A stretch of DNA of 64,000 bases from PALSA-693 sp963834725 (lineage in GTDB: Bacteria; Actinomycetota; Acidimicrobiia; Acidimicrobiales; Palsa-688). The notes under the pieces are model-generated. The model was not told where the DNA came from and searched no databases. It was given only the letters and a program-made list of their open reading frames with translations. Each line of letters opens with the position of its first letter. The first letter of the stretch is position 1. Shown here one piece after another: positions 43,109 through 52,297 of this stretch. The stretch covers positions 3,286,001-3,350,000 of the forward strand of contig CAWICN010000001.1 of assembly GCA_963834725.1 (NCBI GenBank), read 5' to 3'. Made by a program: the position numbers and the translations under genes.

Positions 43109-43330
43109 TCATTCCGTTTGAAGGGTTGGTGCGATGGGGCGGTTAGCGCCGATACGGGCGGGGATGGCTGCGAGGGCAGTGATGGCCAGGCAGGAGCAGA
43201 CGATGATGGCGGGGTACCACCAGATAGGGACGAGCTTGTAAGAGTCGCTGGGTTTGGCCACTGCCTGGAGCAGGGCGATACCGAGCGGGATTCCCAGGAT
43301 CGCCGAGGCGGCCCCTGGTTCCGCCGGTAA
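43109..43330 (-). pseudogene. C-terminal fragment of an FtsX/MacB-type ABC permease
   Basis: The minus-strand reading ASAILGIPLGIALLQAVAK, then YPAIIVCSCLAITALAAIP, ARIGANRPIAPTLQTE and a stop at 43109-43111 is the last transmembrane helix and tail of FtsX-type permeases. It begins about 45 bp after the response regulator on the same strand. The ATPase and the rest of the permease are gone, so a deletion fused the end of an ABC transporter operon to its regulator genes. Confidence 0.6.
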
Positions 43331-43372
43331 GGCGCGTCTGGTCGACGAAGGCGCCGTCGTCGGTTGTGATTT

Positions 43373-44089
43373 TCACCGAGGGTTTTCCGTGGTCCCGGAC
43401 TGAGGTTGTGACAGAGCTGGTTGTGTGGAGTGGCCGGGTGTGACGACGCCGGTCTCGTAGGCGAGCACGACGGCTTGGACGCGGCCGCGCAGGCCCAGTT
43501 TGGTGAGGATGCGGGTCACGTGGGTTTTGACGGTGGTTTCGCCTACGAAGAGATGGTCGGCGATCTCACGGTTGGACAGTCCGCGGGCGACGAGGGTGAA
43601 TACTTCGAGTTCGCGGCTGCTTAGTTGCTCGAGTGAGGCCGGTGGTGGTGTCGCGGTTCGTGCGACGGTGAACTCTTCGATGAGCCGGCGGGTGATGGTC
43701 GGGGCGAGTAGGGCATCGCCTTGGCTGACCATGCGGACCGCGGCGGTGAGCTGCTCGGGGGAGGCGTCTTTGAGCAGGAAGCCGCTGGCTCCGGCTTGCA
43801 GGGCGTCGTAGACGTACTCGTCGAGGTCGAAGGTAGTCAAGATGAGCACCCGCATCTTGGGTGGTTGATGGTCGGCGAGGATCCGCCTGGTTGCTTGGAT
43901 GCCGTCAAGGCCGGGCATGCGAATGTCCATCAGGACAATGTCGGGTTCGAGGCTGCCGGCGAGTTCGACTGCTTCGTTGCCGTCTGAGGCTTCGCCTATG
44001 ACTTCTAGGTCTGGCTGGGTGTTCAAGATGGTCTGGAATCCGGCCCGCACGAGATGCTGGTCGTCGGCGATGAGGATGCGAAGGGTCAT
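43373..44089 (-). CDS. NarL/LuxR-family response regulator
   Basis: This 238-residue regulator has a standard receiver (IADDQHLVRAGF, phospho-acceptor Asp55 in VLMDIRMPG, LTTFDLDEYV, LLKDASPEQL) and LuxR helix-turn-helix (LSSRELEVFTLVARGLS; TVKTHVTRILTKL). Its ATG overlaps the stop of the kinase gene as ATGA, so the pair is coupled. The remnant of an ABC permease just downstream suggests the pair once controlled a transporter. Confidence 0.93.
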   Translation of the reverse strand: MTLRILIADDQHLVRAGFQTILNTQPDLEVIGEASDGNEAVELAGSLEPDIVLMDIRMPGLDGIQATRRILADHQPPKMRVLILTTFDLDEYVYDALQAGASGFLLKDASPEQLTAAVRMVSQGDALLAPTITRRLIEEFTVARTATPPPASLEQLSSRELEVFTLVARGLSNREIADHLFVGETTVKTHVTRILTKLGLRGRVQAVVLAYETGVVTPGHSTQPALSQPQSGTTENPR

Positions 44090-46566
44090 GGGGCGACTCT
44101 TTCTGGTTGTCGCGGCAGGTATATGACCAGGTGGCTAGATCCGGAGCCATTGCTCGCGTAACGCAGGTCGCCCCCGCATACCCTAATTCGCTCACGGACG
44201 GCCTGGCTTGGCCATTCGCCAGCTGTTTGGCATCCATCCAGGTCGACTTGGAGGTTGTTGTCGGTGTAGCGCAACGCGATGCGCAACCGGGCCGAGGGGT
44301 TGGCGGAACGCTGGAGTGCCTCTTCGATGATCCGGTAAGCAGTGAGGTCGACCGCGCCTGCCAGGGGAGCAGGCGCTCCCCCGATAGCCAGTTCGACAGT
44401 GTGGCCGCGGTCTCGGTAGCCGTTGATGAGGGCGGGCAGCAGGCTTAGGCCGGGTTGAGGGGCCAGCTGCCGGGGTGGGGCGCTGGCGCGAAGCACGCCG
44501 AGGATTTCGCGCATCTGCCCCAGCGCCTCCCTGCCGGTCGACTCGATGGAGCTGATCGCCGCCGACGCGGCGCTCGGATCGCCGCCCAGAAGGTTGGCGG
44601 CCGCTTCGGCTTGGACGACCATGGCGGCCACGAGTTGGGCGACTTGGTTTTGTAGCTCGCGGGCCAGCCGGGCCCGTTCCTCAGCGACCACCAACCGGGC
44701 GCGCTGTTCGCGCTCTGCGACCAGCTGGGCGGTGCTGTCGGTCAGGCGTCTGGTGAGGTCTCGTTCTTGGCGCACCAGCCGACCAGCGCTCCAAGCGAGC
44801 ACGGCCATAAGCGAGCCGCCGGCCAGGCCGGCCGAGAGTTCGTGGCCGATGGCGGCGGCGGCGAAGGCACCCGCCAGCCAGATGACCAGCCCTGCGACCG
44901 CCTGGCCACCGGAAGCCCAGGCGGCGACGCTGTAGGTCGGTACCAGCGCCACATAGGTGCCAGTGACAGTCGCCCGGTCGACCGGCGCCAAGCCGTGGAC
45001 TGCCAGTCCGAGTCCACCGACCGCGACGAGAAACCCAAGGGGCAGCCGTCGCCGCCACAGGCAGGCCAGCGAGATCAGCGCGACTAGCGCCGTATTGAGC
45101 GCAAGCCACCCGTGGCGGTGGCTGTAGCTGACCGCTGCAGGCTCCAGGACAACAAAAGAGGCCGCAGCGAGGACCGGGTCGGACCACCGTGCCAGCCAAG
45201 AGGGCGACGATCGCTCCAGCTCAGGGGTCGGTTCGAGGGTGGGCTTGGCGACGGGACGGTCGGCGCTGGCCGGCAAGTGTGCGTGTACCCGCCAGCCGCC
45301 CTGCGGGCGGGGTCCAACCTCGAGCTGCCCGCCGCATTGCATCACTCGTTCTCGCATGCCGATCAGTCCTTGACCCGAGCCGATAAGCCGCCTCGGGCGA
45401 ACATCCGTCGTCTGGGCAGTGTTGGTCACGTCGAGTTCGACCAAGCCAGGCTGATAACCGACACGGACGGTCACCCTTCCCCGGCCGGCATGTTTGACCG
45501 CATTGGTCAGCGCCTCCTGCGCCACCCGATAGGCGGTCAGGTCCACCTCGGCCGCCAAGGGCACCGGTGCCCCTTCGACGTGCAGCTCAACATCCATACC
45601 CGCTGCTCGGACCGGCTCGATGAGCCGAGCTATCTGGTCCAAACGTGGCCGGGCCGAACCATCAAGCACATCGTCTCGGCGCAGCACGCCCATCACCCGC
45701 CGCAAATCTCCGAGCGCTTCGCGGCCCGTCCAACCAACCAGCCCGACAGCCTCTGCCGCGCCGGCGAGGTCATCGGCTGCGAGCAGGCGGGCCGCACCGG
45801 CTTGAATGACCATCACGCTCACCGAGTGGGCAACCACGTCATGCAGCTCGCGGGCCACCCGGTTCCGCTCCGAACCCCGCACCTGCTCGGCGCGGCCTGC
45901 TTGCTCGGCCTCGAGGCGAAGCCTGGTCTCGGCGAGGCGGGCGTTGAGATCACGGTGGTGCTCCACCAACCATCCAGCCGCCAGTGGAAGCACCACCAAA
46001 GGCACCCAGCTGAGGACCACCCCAACGGGCGAAAATCCCGAAGAACCAGCATTGATACCGACCACGACCACCAACGCATAGCCCGCCAGCGCCCCCACCC
46101 GTCGGCGCCGGCCGACCTGAAGCTCCGTGCGGGCCGCGCTGTAAAAGCTAAGCACCACCGCCACAGACACGGCCACCCCCTGGGTGTCACCGGTCAGGCG
46201 CTGATAGACCAAAGCCGCGCTCAACACCACGACGACGGCCACACTGGGCCAGCGACGCCGCCACCCGACCGTGCTGGTGCAAGCAAGCACCGACAACACC
46301 ACCGCCGCCGTCGGCGCCGAATAGTGCAAGCCCTCTAATGAAACCAGGCCGACCACCGACAGCATTACCGCAGACACCACATCCAGTGCTGTCCACAACC
46401 GAGGCCGCGTAGCGTCCCGCCACCGTCTGAGCCGTGGCAGCAAGATCACGATCAAAAGGGTAAACCCCCGCTCGCTTCCCCGGTGTCGGCCCACGGTAGG
46501 AAAGTCAATCCTCCAAAAGTCCACAACGATCGCACCGCCGTATGACGACATCGGTGTCCCGGACAT
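44086..46566 (-). CDS. Tandem-fused histidine kinase; second module degenerate
   Basis: This 826-residue protein contains two complete NarL-type kinase layouts in series. Module 1 (1-430) has several membrane segments, HisKA_3 with His242 (RVARELHDVVAHS) and an ATPase domain (EALTNAVKHA, GQGLIGMRERV). Module 2 (460-826) has another membrane domain and the same order, but the phospho-acceptor is Gln639 (RLARELQNQVAQL), the N-box reads EALQRSANPS and the G-box is lost. The second module probably senses or dimerises but cannot be phosphorylated. The protein may have arisen by duplication and stop-codon loss. It lies opposite two small membrane-protein genes. Confidence 0.9.
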   Translation of the reverse strand: MSGTPMSSYGGAIVVDFWRIDFPTVGRHRGSERGFTLLIVILLPRLRRWRDATRPRLWTALDVVSAVMLSVVGLVSLEGLHYSAPTAAVVLSVLACTSTVGWRRRWPSVAVVVVLSAALVYQRLTGDTQGVAVSVAVVLSFYSAARTELQVGRRRRVGALAGYALVVVVGINAGSSGFSPVGVVLSWVPLVVLPLAAGWLVEHHRDLNARLAETRLRLEAEQAGRAEQVRGSERNRVARELHDVVAHSVSVMVIQAGAARLLAADDLAGAAEAVGLVGWTGREALGDLRRVMGVLRRDDVLDGSARPRLDQIARLIEPVRAAGMDVELHVEGAPVPLAAEVDLTAYRVAQEALTNAVKHAGRGRVTVRVGYQPGLVELDVTNTAQTTDVRPRRLIGSGQGLIGMRERVMQCGGQLEVGPRPQGGWRVHAHLPASADRPVAKPTLEPTPELERSSPSWLARWSDPVLAAASFVVLEPAAVSYSHRHGWLALNTALVALISLACLWRRRLPLGFLVAVGGLGLAVHGLAPVDRATVTGTYVALVPTYSVAAWASGGQAVAGLVIWLAGAFAAAAIGHELSAGLAGGSLMAVLAWSAGRLVRQERDLTRRLTDSTAQLVAEREQRARLVVAEERARLARELQNQVAQLVAAMVVQAEAAANLLGGDPSAASAAISSIESTGREALGQMREILGVLRASAPPRQLAPQPGLSLLPALINGYRDRGHTVELAIGGAPAPLAGAVDLTAYRIIEEALQRSANPSARLRIALRYTDNNLQVDLDGCQTAGEWPSQAVRERIRVCGGDLRYASNGSGSSHLVIYLPRQPERVAP

Positions 46567-46668
46567 CCACGCTTAGCGGCAGGACCACAGGCCATGTTGA
46601 GCTGGCCTCGCAGTCGACGAAACCAACCGGGCGACAGCACACCGCCCAAAGCACAGAAAGGGCAAACC

Positions 46669-46869
46669 ATGCGCAAGCAGTCCAAGATCTCACTTAGAGC
46701 TCTGATCGCCGCGATCGTCCTGTTCGTCGCAGCCCTGCCGTTCGGCAAGTACGGATGGCAAAAGACCACCGGAGGTGCGCTGTTCGTCCTGGCCGTCCTG
46801 GCCGCATTGGTGTTCCTGATCGCCGGCATCTACAGCCTGGCCACCCGCGCCCGGGCCGCCGCCCGCTAG
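46669..46869 (+). CDS. Small two-helix membrane protein, 66 aa
   Basis: I use the ATG at 46669 (MRKQSKISLRALIA), with GAAAGG upstream. Two hydrophobic helices (IAAIVLFVAALPFG and GALFVLAVLAALVFLIAGI) are joined by a short polar turn, with a basic tail. It reads away from the double kinase across a 100-bp gap and is followed 16 bp later by a second membrane protein. It may be a target or accessory of the kinase system; I know no family. Confidence 0.7.
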   Translation: MRKQSKISLRALIAAIVLFVAALPFGKYGWQKTTGGALFVLAVLAALVFLIAGIYSLATRARAAAR

Positions 46870-46885
46870 CCGCTGGGATCAGCAG

Positions 46886-47578
46886 ATGCAACCCAGCCTG
46901 ACCGTCGCCGCCAGAACCCAGCCAAGCTCACCGCGACCCACATCTCACAAGTGGGAGGCGCTCGCCGGACCGATGTTTGTGGCGCTGTTCATAGCCGCCG
47001 TCACCGCCAGCAGCCCCCCGGCCGACAACGCGCCGGCCAGCCGATGGATCGCCAACTACACCGGACACGCCAACCAGGCCCGACACCTGGCCACCGGGCT
47101 GCTACTCGTCCTAGCCGGCCTCAGCCTCCTGACCTTCCTCACCGGCCTATGGAGACGAATCACCCTGGCCGAACCCACCATCTCCTTCAGCCCGCTCCCC
47201 GTCGCCGCCGCCGCTGTATCCGCCGCCTGCATCGCCGCAGGCGGGATCGTCATGGGCGTCATCTCCGGCGGCGAACTGCTCGGCAACTACCCACTGCCCT
47301 CCGCGGACGTTCTACGCCTCACCAACGATCTGGGCTTCGCGCTTGCTGGAGTCGCCGGCATGATCGCCGCCGCAGTGAGCGTCGCCTGCATCAGCGTCCA
47401 AGGGCACCGCGCCGGCCTCTTCGGCGCCAGGGTACGGGTCCTGGGTATCGCCACCGCCATCATCCTCCTAGCCTCCATCGCCTTCATCCCCATCGTCGCA
47501 TTACTTATCTGGGTCCTCGTCACAGCCACCATCATCATTCGCCTCCCGCATCAAACCGGAGAAGCTCCGGCTTCCTGA
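46886..47578 (+). CDS. Multi-pass membrane protein, 230 aa
   Basis: About five to six hydrophobic segments follow a soluble N-terminal 25 residues (MFVALFIAAVTAS, LATGLLLVLAGLSLLTFL, AAAVSAACIAAGGIVMG, AIILLASIAFIPIVALLIW). The layout resembles DUF4386-like integral membrane proteins, but I cannot assign a family with certainty. It forms an operon with the 66-residue protein upstream, opposite the double kinase. Confidence 0.7.
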   Translation: MQPSLTVAARTQPSSPRPTSHKWEALAGPMFVALFIAAVTASSPPADNAPASRWIANYTGHANQARHLATGLLLVLAGLSLLTFLTGLWRRITLAEPTISFSPLPVAAAAVSAACIAAGGIVMGVISGGELLGNYPLPSADVLRLTNDLGFALAGVAGMIAAAVSVACISVQGHRAGLFGARVRVLGIATAIILLASIAFIPIVALLIWVLVTATIIIRLPHQTGEAPAS

Positions 47579-48097
47579 CCGGGCCCAAGACCCGAGATAA
47601 CCGACCCCCCCGTCCGGCGGTAGGTGGCGGCTGATTGGCGGGATATCGGGATGATCCTGGTGGCGTGTTCGGGGGCAGGCACCCGGTGTGCGTCAACGTT
47701 GTCGCTTGGCCGCATGGGGCTCTAGGACAACTCGTACCGGAACCGTCCCGGTCAGGTGGCTGGCCCTACCGAAACCGAAGGGTCTCCCGTCGGCCTACCC
47801 TATTTGCCGTGGAGGAGCCGCTAGTCGAAGCCGTGGGCGGCACTCCGGCACCGCCGTTGCGCTCCATCATCGCCCGATACCACGGGTATCGGACCCTCGG
47901 TCCACCGAGCCTTCACCGTGGGCTGCCTTCGAGCAGGCTCACGTTCATCACAGCCTCGATGAGCCTGTCGACATCGCCCGCATACCCGAGGGGATCCAGG
48001 CGCCGGGAGAGTTCCAGGCGTTCGTGGCCGGCCTGCACGACACTCCTGCCTCCATTCGCCACAACGGCTACCAGTATGGGATCTCTCGACCGGGCCC
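47579..48097. other. Region of probable gene debris
   Basis: No continuous gene is supported. The plus-strand stretch IARIPEGIQAPGEFQAFVAG and the minus-strand stretch RRLDPLGYAGDVDRLIEAV both look partly coding, but neither extends to a full gene and they overlap, so at most one is real. I cannot name either. Confidence 0.3.
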
Positions 48098-48216
48098 TCA
48101 ACCGGGGAGCCCAGGTCCTCCAGGGAGTCACCAACGAGGACTACCGCTCCCGGGGGTTCACCGTGCGTGACCCGGACAGCAGCGTGTGGAGTTTCGGCAC
48201 CTATGGAGGAGGGTGA
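48098..48216 (+). pseudogene. C-terminal fragment of a VOC (glyoxalase) family protein
   Basis: ALNRGAQVLQGVTNEDYRSR followed by GFTVRDPDSSVWSFGTY is the last beta-alpha-beta unit of a VOC/glyoxalase-like protein and ends at a natural stop. The upstream part does not match in this frame or an obvious other one. The fragment ends 1 bp before the cupin start, so the cupin gene may still use its transcript. Confidence 0.5.
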
Positions 48217-48217
48217 G

Positions 48218-48619
48218 GTGACGCAAGGGGCTTTCGACCTCCACTGCACCTACGTGCATCTTGGCCTGGGGGCGACCGCCGAACCACTTCAGGAGTTCCC
48301 TTGGGACCGGGACTACCTCGACAGCTACCTTGCCGAGCGCGCTGGCGATGGTGACGAGGGTCGTCTGGTCATGATCGGCCGTCAGGAGCAGACCTGGACG
48401 TCGTGGGAGTGCCATCCCGCAGGAGACGAGGTGGTCGTTATGCTCTCGGGTCACACGACGCTCGTACCGGACGTCGACGACCGGGAGAAGCGCATCGAGC
48501 TACGGGCAGGCCAGGCCGCCATCAACCCACGCGGCGTGTGGCACACCGCCAACGTGCACGAGCCGGGCCCTGCGTTATTCATCACCCCAGGGCGGGGCAC
48601 CGAGCACCGTCCCCGATGA
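48218..48619 (+). CDS. Cupin-domain protein
   Basis: I choose the GTG at 48218 because GGAGGAGGG lies directly upstream; 133 residues. The cupin core is visible: TSWECHPAGDEVVVMLSGHT (motif 1 with His and Glu ligands) and RAGQAAINPRGVWHTANVHE (motif 2). It is followed by a second, related cupin gene after 165 bp, so the pair may be a duplication or form a heteromer. The ligand is unknown. Confidence 0.75.
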   Translation: MTQGAFDLHCTYVHLGLGATAEPLQEFPWDRDYLDSYLAERAGDGDEGRLVMIGRQEQTWTSWECHPAGDEVVVMLSGHTTLVPDVDDREKRIELRAGQAAINPRGVWHTANVHEPGPALFITPGRGTEHRPR

Positions 48620-48784
48620 GCTGCGGTGGCCTCTCCCGGCGCGGTGATCTGTAGCGATGGTTCCAGCTGCGCCCCGCGGCCCCGGCGGCCCGCCCTGGCT
48701 GCATCGCTCCATCTGGGGTACGAGCGAAACCTCAGGCGATACAACATCGACGGTCTGTTGGATCTCATAGAGGAGGTAGCCGAC

Positions 48785-49165
48785 ATGGTGGCTGTTTACG
48801 ATCTTGATCCGGAGTCGGTCGCCAAGATGGCTCAAGTGGATCTGGCCACGCTGAACGACGAGCCGGAGAGTTCGATCGGAACCTTCTCGTTCCACGGCTG
48901 CACCGGCGGTGTTGCGGCGTTCAGTGGCCGTCCACCATGGGAGTTCCATGGAGCCGGCGACGAACTGCTGCTGATCTTGGCGGGCCGGTCTGAGCTGACC
49001 GTGCTCGATGAGGGCGACCGTGACGTGCGGATGCTGCTGCCCGGCCAGCTTGCAATCGTTCCGCAAGGCTACTGGCACTCGAACAACGCCCCCGACGGGG
49101 TGACGATGCTCTGGATCACACCCAGCGAAGGCAATGAGCACTCCTGGGATGAGCCCAGCTCCTGA
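48785..49165 (+). CDS. Cupin-domain protein
   Basis: I use the ATG at 48785 (MVAVYDLDPESVAKMAQVD), which has GAGGAGG 9 bases upstream, not the longer frame; 126 residues. The cupin motifs are EFHGAGDELLLILAGRSEL and LPGQLAIVPQGYWHSNNAP. It resembles its neighbour in length and motif order. It could bind a sugar or a small acid. Confidence 0.8.
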   Translation: MVAVYDLDPESVAKMAQVDLATLNDEPESSIGTFSFHGCTGGVAAFSGRPPWEFHGAGDELLLILAGRSELTVLDEGDRDVRMLLPGQLAIVPQGYWHSNNAPDGVTMLWITPSEGNEHSWDEPSS

Positions 49166-49536
49166 CGTCGACGAGACCGTCAGCGATCAGCTGCAAGCAG
49201 TGGTGGTCGTTGGAGAGGTTTCAGGGCGGCGATGGGCTCGGGCGTTAGCCGATTCGAGGGGATGGGCGCCAACATCCCTGTTCTGCACGCAGACACTCAG
49301 GTTTGCAGGTGGCCGGGACGATTCTCGGTGATTCGCTATGCACGCGGCAAGCCGGCCGGAGCCACAGCAGTGTGGACGAGACCACATGAAGGGGACCCGA
49401 CGCTGTTCAGTATGTGAACACGGTCCAGCGAGTTGAGGCGGTCTCCAAGCGTGAGTAACGAATAACGATCCCAGACGTTTCCGGACACGGTTCGGGCAAA
49501 CCGTCTGGTGGGTTTATGGGCGACCTGCGCTTCGGG
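49166..49536. other. Intergenic region with no gene seen
   Basis: There is no supported coding frame. Short frames here lack ribosome-binding sites and family-like residues. Confidence 0.4.
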
Positions 49537-50316
49537 TCATTTTCCTTCGCCTTTGCCTTTATAGGTCGAACTGAAGTAGGCGGCTGGGGTGGTGCCGGTC
49601 TCCTTTCGGAACGCCGAGATGAAGGCGCTGGTGGACTCGTAGCCGACGGTGCGTGATACGGTGCTCACCGGCGCACCGGCGGCGAGGTCCGCCAGAGCCG
49701 CGCTTAGGCGCAGCCGCGTCCGCCAACGGCCAAATGACAGGCCCGTGTCGGAAAGGAATGCCCGGGCGAGCGTGCGCTCGCTCGCGCCGATCTGGCGGCC
49801 CCACTCTTCCAGGGTTCGGTTGTCGCTGGGGTCATCTCGAAGCGCTTCGGCAACCTCACGCGCACGATCCTCCTGCGGTGTGGGGACTTCGATGTTCGCC
49901 GTCGCGACCGGACGCAACAGGTCCACGACGACGGCCTCGCCTCGTGAGCGAGCCTCGGGGTCGAGGTCGGGGTCGGCCAGGTAACCGATGAGCTCTGCGA
50001 GCAGCGGACTGGCGCCCACCGGCGTGCAGTCAGTCCAGGCGATCGGGCACAGATGGGGCCGCAGGTACATGGCCTGCATGGTCGCCGACGACGTGGAGAG
50101 CGTCTCGTGACGCACCCCGGCAGGGATCCACAACGCCCTCGTCGGCGGGAGCACCCAGGCGGTCGATTCGGTCCTCACCATGAGCACGCCGGTGGGCGCC
50201 CAGGCGACTTGGTGGTCATGGTGGGTGTGCCAGTCGAAGACGAACCCGCGCGGCATCGCGAAGGTCACCACATCCAGCGCCTGTTCCCGCGGCGGACCTT
50301 GTCCGTCCTGCGACAT
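49537..50316 (-). CDS. AraC-family transcriptional regulator with cupin sensor domain
   Basis: In this 259-residue protein, residues 1-100 form a cupin-type ligand domain (FDWHTHHDHQVAWAPTGVL, LWIPAGVRHE) and the C-terminus two AraC helix-turn-helix motifs (RTLEEWGRQIGASERTLAR, VSTVSRTVGYESTSAFISAF, RKETGTTPAAYF). It is divergent from the methyltransferase gene, with only 55 bp between starts, and likely regulates it and itself. Confidence 0.9.
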   Translation of the reverse strand: MSQDGQGPPREQALDVVTFAMPRGFVFDWHTHHDHQVAWAPTGVLMVRTESTAWVLPPTRALWIPAGVRHETLSTSSATMQAMYLRPHLCPIAWTDCTPVGASPLLAELIGYLADPDLDPEARSRGEAVVVDLLRPVATANIEVPTPQEDRAREVAEALRDDPSDNRTLEEWGRQIGASERTLARAFLSDTGLSFGRWRTRLRLSAALADLAAGAPVSTVSRTVGYESTSAFISAFRKETGTTPAAYFSSTYKGKGEGK

Positions 50317-50371
50317 GGAACGTCAGATTACGGCCTTTGCCGGCCCAGCTCTTTTCTTTATCGTGGAATCA

Positions 50372-50989
50372 ATGAACGACAACCATGCGGTGTGCGCGAC
50401 CACAGAGTGGTCGGAAGAGATGCGGGACTCAGTGGTCGCCTACGGGACCGTCCACGCAGACCTGGGCGAGTCGATGCTCGAGATAGGACCCGGTCCTGGC
50501 GCTGCCACCGAGTGGCTCCGCCAGGAGGTGAAGCAGCGGGTTGCCCTGGAGCTCGACCAGGACGCGGCGGCAGGTCTCACCTCCCGATATGCGGGGACGA
50601 ACGTCGAGGTGGTCCTCGGTGACGCCACCCGCATCGACTACCTCGACGGGCGCTTTGACTCGGTCGGCTGCTTCACGATGCTCCACCACGTGCCGACCGA
50701 GCGGCTGCAGAACGTAATCCTCTCAGAGGCTCTCCGACTCCTCCGCCCGGGGGGTGTCCTAGTCGGTTCGGACAGCCTCCCGAGCAATGGGCTGCACGCC
50801 TTCCACGCTGGCGATACCTACAACCCCATCGACCCCGGCTCCTTCATCGCCCGGCTGCGGGCCATAGGCTTCGGTCGGCTTACTGTCGCCGTCGACGACC
50901 ACATCTTGAAGTTCGTCGCCTCCAAGCCCGACGTTGCGAACGCAGCAGATGAGTGCGGCGAGGAACGACTGCCGTCGAAGACGAGCTGA
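50372..50989 (+). CDS. Class I SAM-dependent methyltransferase
   Basis: From ATG 50372 (MNDNHAVCATTEWSEEMR) 205 residues are encoded. Motif I is MLEIGPGPGAATEWL, motif II is VALELDQDAAAGL, then VVLGDATRIDYLDGRFDSV and LRLLRPGGVLVGSD, the standard order for UbiE-like small-molecule methyltransferases. It is divergent from an AraC regulator that probably controls it. The substrate is unknown. Confidence 0.88.
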   Translation: MNDNHAVCATTEWSEEMRDSVVAYGTVHADLGESMLEIGPGPGAATEWLRQEVKQRVALELDQDAAAGLTSRYAGTNVEVVLGDATRIDYLDGRFDSVGCFTMLHHVPTERLQNVILSEALRLLRPGGVLVGSDSLPSNGLHAFHAGDTYNPIDPGSFIARLRAIGFGRLTVAVDDHILKFVASKPDVANAADECGEERLPSKTS

Positions 50990-51102
50990 AAGGGGCCATG
51001 AAGATCTACGGCGCTCAGACTATGGCGGCAACCTCCTGTGTCCCGCGCCTCAGCCTCAACGAGGCTTACGCGTCTGTCAGTTAAACCCGAGAGGAGGGGA
51101 CG

Positions 51103-51303
51103 TTGCTCACCCACCCCTACATAATCGAGCTCCTGGCTGCTGAGCGCCGACGTAAGTTGCTTGACGCCGGGTCGCGTCATCATCTTGTCCGCTGCGCCCG
51201 GGACAGGAACGACGCGACATCGCCGGTCAAGCCCGGGATCACCATTCGCCACTGGATCCAGGTGCGTCGCAGCACGACGCGAGTTCGCCACGCGGCCACA
51301 TGA
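51103..51303 (+). CDS. Small basic protein, 66 aa
   Basis: A TTG at 51103 lies 4 bases after the strong purine tract GAGAGGAGGGG. The protein begins MLTHPYIIELLAAERRRKLL and is rich in Arg/His, like the short hypothetical proteins scattered through actinobacterial genomes. The ribosome-binding site and composition support it as a gene; there is no function to suggest. Confidence 0.5.
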   Translation: MLTHPYIIELLAAERRRKLLDAGSRHHLVRCARDRNDATSPVKPGITIRHWIQVRRSTTRVRHAAT

Positions 51304-51582
51304 CGAGACAGCGTCCGTCACGACACAGGCACCCAGGCAAGCGACGTCCGCGATGCGCGATACCTCAGGAGACGACGGTCTTCTCCATCGTCAGTCCACA
51401 GCTCGTTCCAACGTGAGGGCCACGCCCCGCCACCTCCTCTGGACACCGTTTTGGAAACCGGAGAGTACCGTGCAACGAGGACCCGCGCGGCTGCAGGTGG
51501 CGGCAAGCTCCTTTCTCTATTGGGTCAGAACCGGGGGCGCTGTCGATGAACGGTGTGGGTTGGTTCAGCCCCGCTGACTCGC

Positions 51583-52146
51583 TCAGAAGATGAACGGCAG
51601 GAGCATCTTGGTGGAGCACTTGTACGCCGGGTAGATGTCTGAAAACTGCGCGGTGAGGTAACGCTCCTCAGCGGTTGACCTGTAGACGAAGTAGACCCCG
51701 GCAAGGCCCACGACGATCAGCCATAACCAACTCAGCGCCACCGCAGTGCCGGGGCCGGCAACGAGGATGCCCGCGTAGATCGGTTGGCGGATCAGGTGGT
51801 AGGGGCCGCTGGTCACTAGTTCTGGCTCATCCTTCTGCGTCATCGGGGTTTCCCAGTTACGACCTATGTGCACGCGGGCCCAGATGGCGAATCCCAACCC
51901 GAGCGCGAAGAGAGCAAGCCCGAGAGCCGCGCGCCACGGATCCGTGTTGAGGCCGTAGCGCCGAAGGGCCCTGAAGCGAATCAAGATTACGGCTATGACA
52001 ACTATCAGGGCCCTGATCCGCAGTTCTCAGGACTACGGACCCGGCCCCTCTTCATAGAGAACGCGGCCACAAGCCAGTACAACCAGAATGCCCACCACCC
52101 GACGGCGAAGACGATCTCGACAGCACGCACCGGGGTTCACAATGCC
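51583..52146 (-). pseudogene. Isoprenylcysteine/phospholipid methyltransferase-family gene with a frameshift
   Basis: The C-terminal half is intact: GRNWETPMTQKDEPELVTSG, PYHLIRQPIYAGILVA, EERYLTAQFSDIYPAYK, TKMLLPFIF, as in ICMT/PEMT-type membrane methyltransferases. The N-terminal helix (VFAVGWWAFWLYWLVAAFSM) is one frame away and runs into a stop at 52005. The two frames join near 52020 (ELRIRALIVV continues the protein), so a single-base shift separates them. Joined, the gene would encode about 185 residues. Confidence 0.65.
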
Positions 52147-52297
52147 ACAGCCCCTGCCGCCATCAGGGGTTCGGGATGGCAGGCCGATCGCCGCCGCGCC
52201 TGGCAACAAAGGGTCACCGGTCCGAGCGAGCGTCGCCCCTCACACGTGACTCTCAGCCCGGCGTACCGGGACATTCCAGCCCGTTGAGGTGGCCGGG

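Noticed and set aside
45112..46338. Plus-strand open frame of 408 codons
   Set aside because: Antisense to the double histidine kinase; no family-like sequence.
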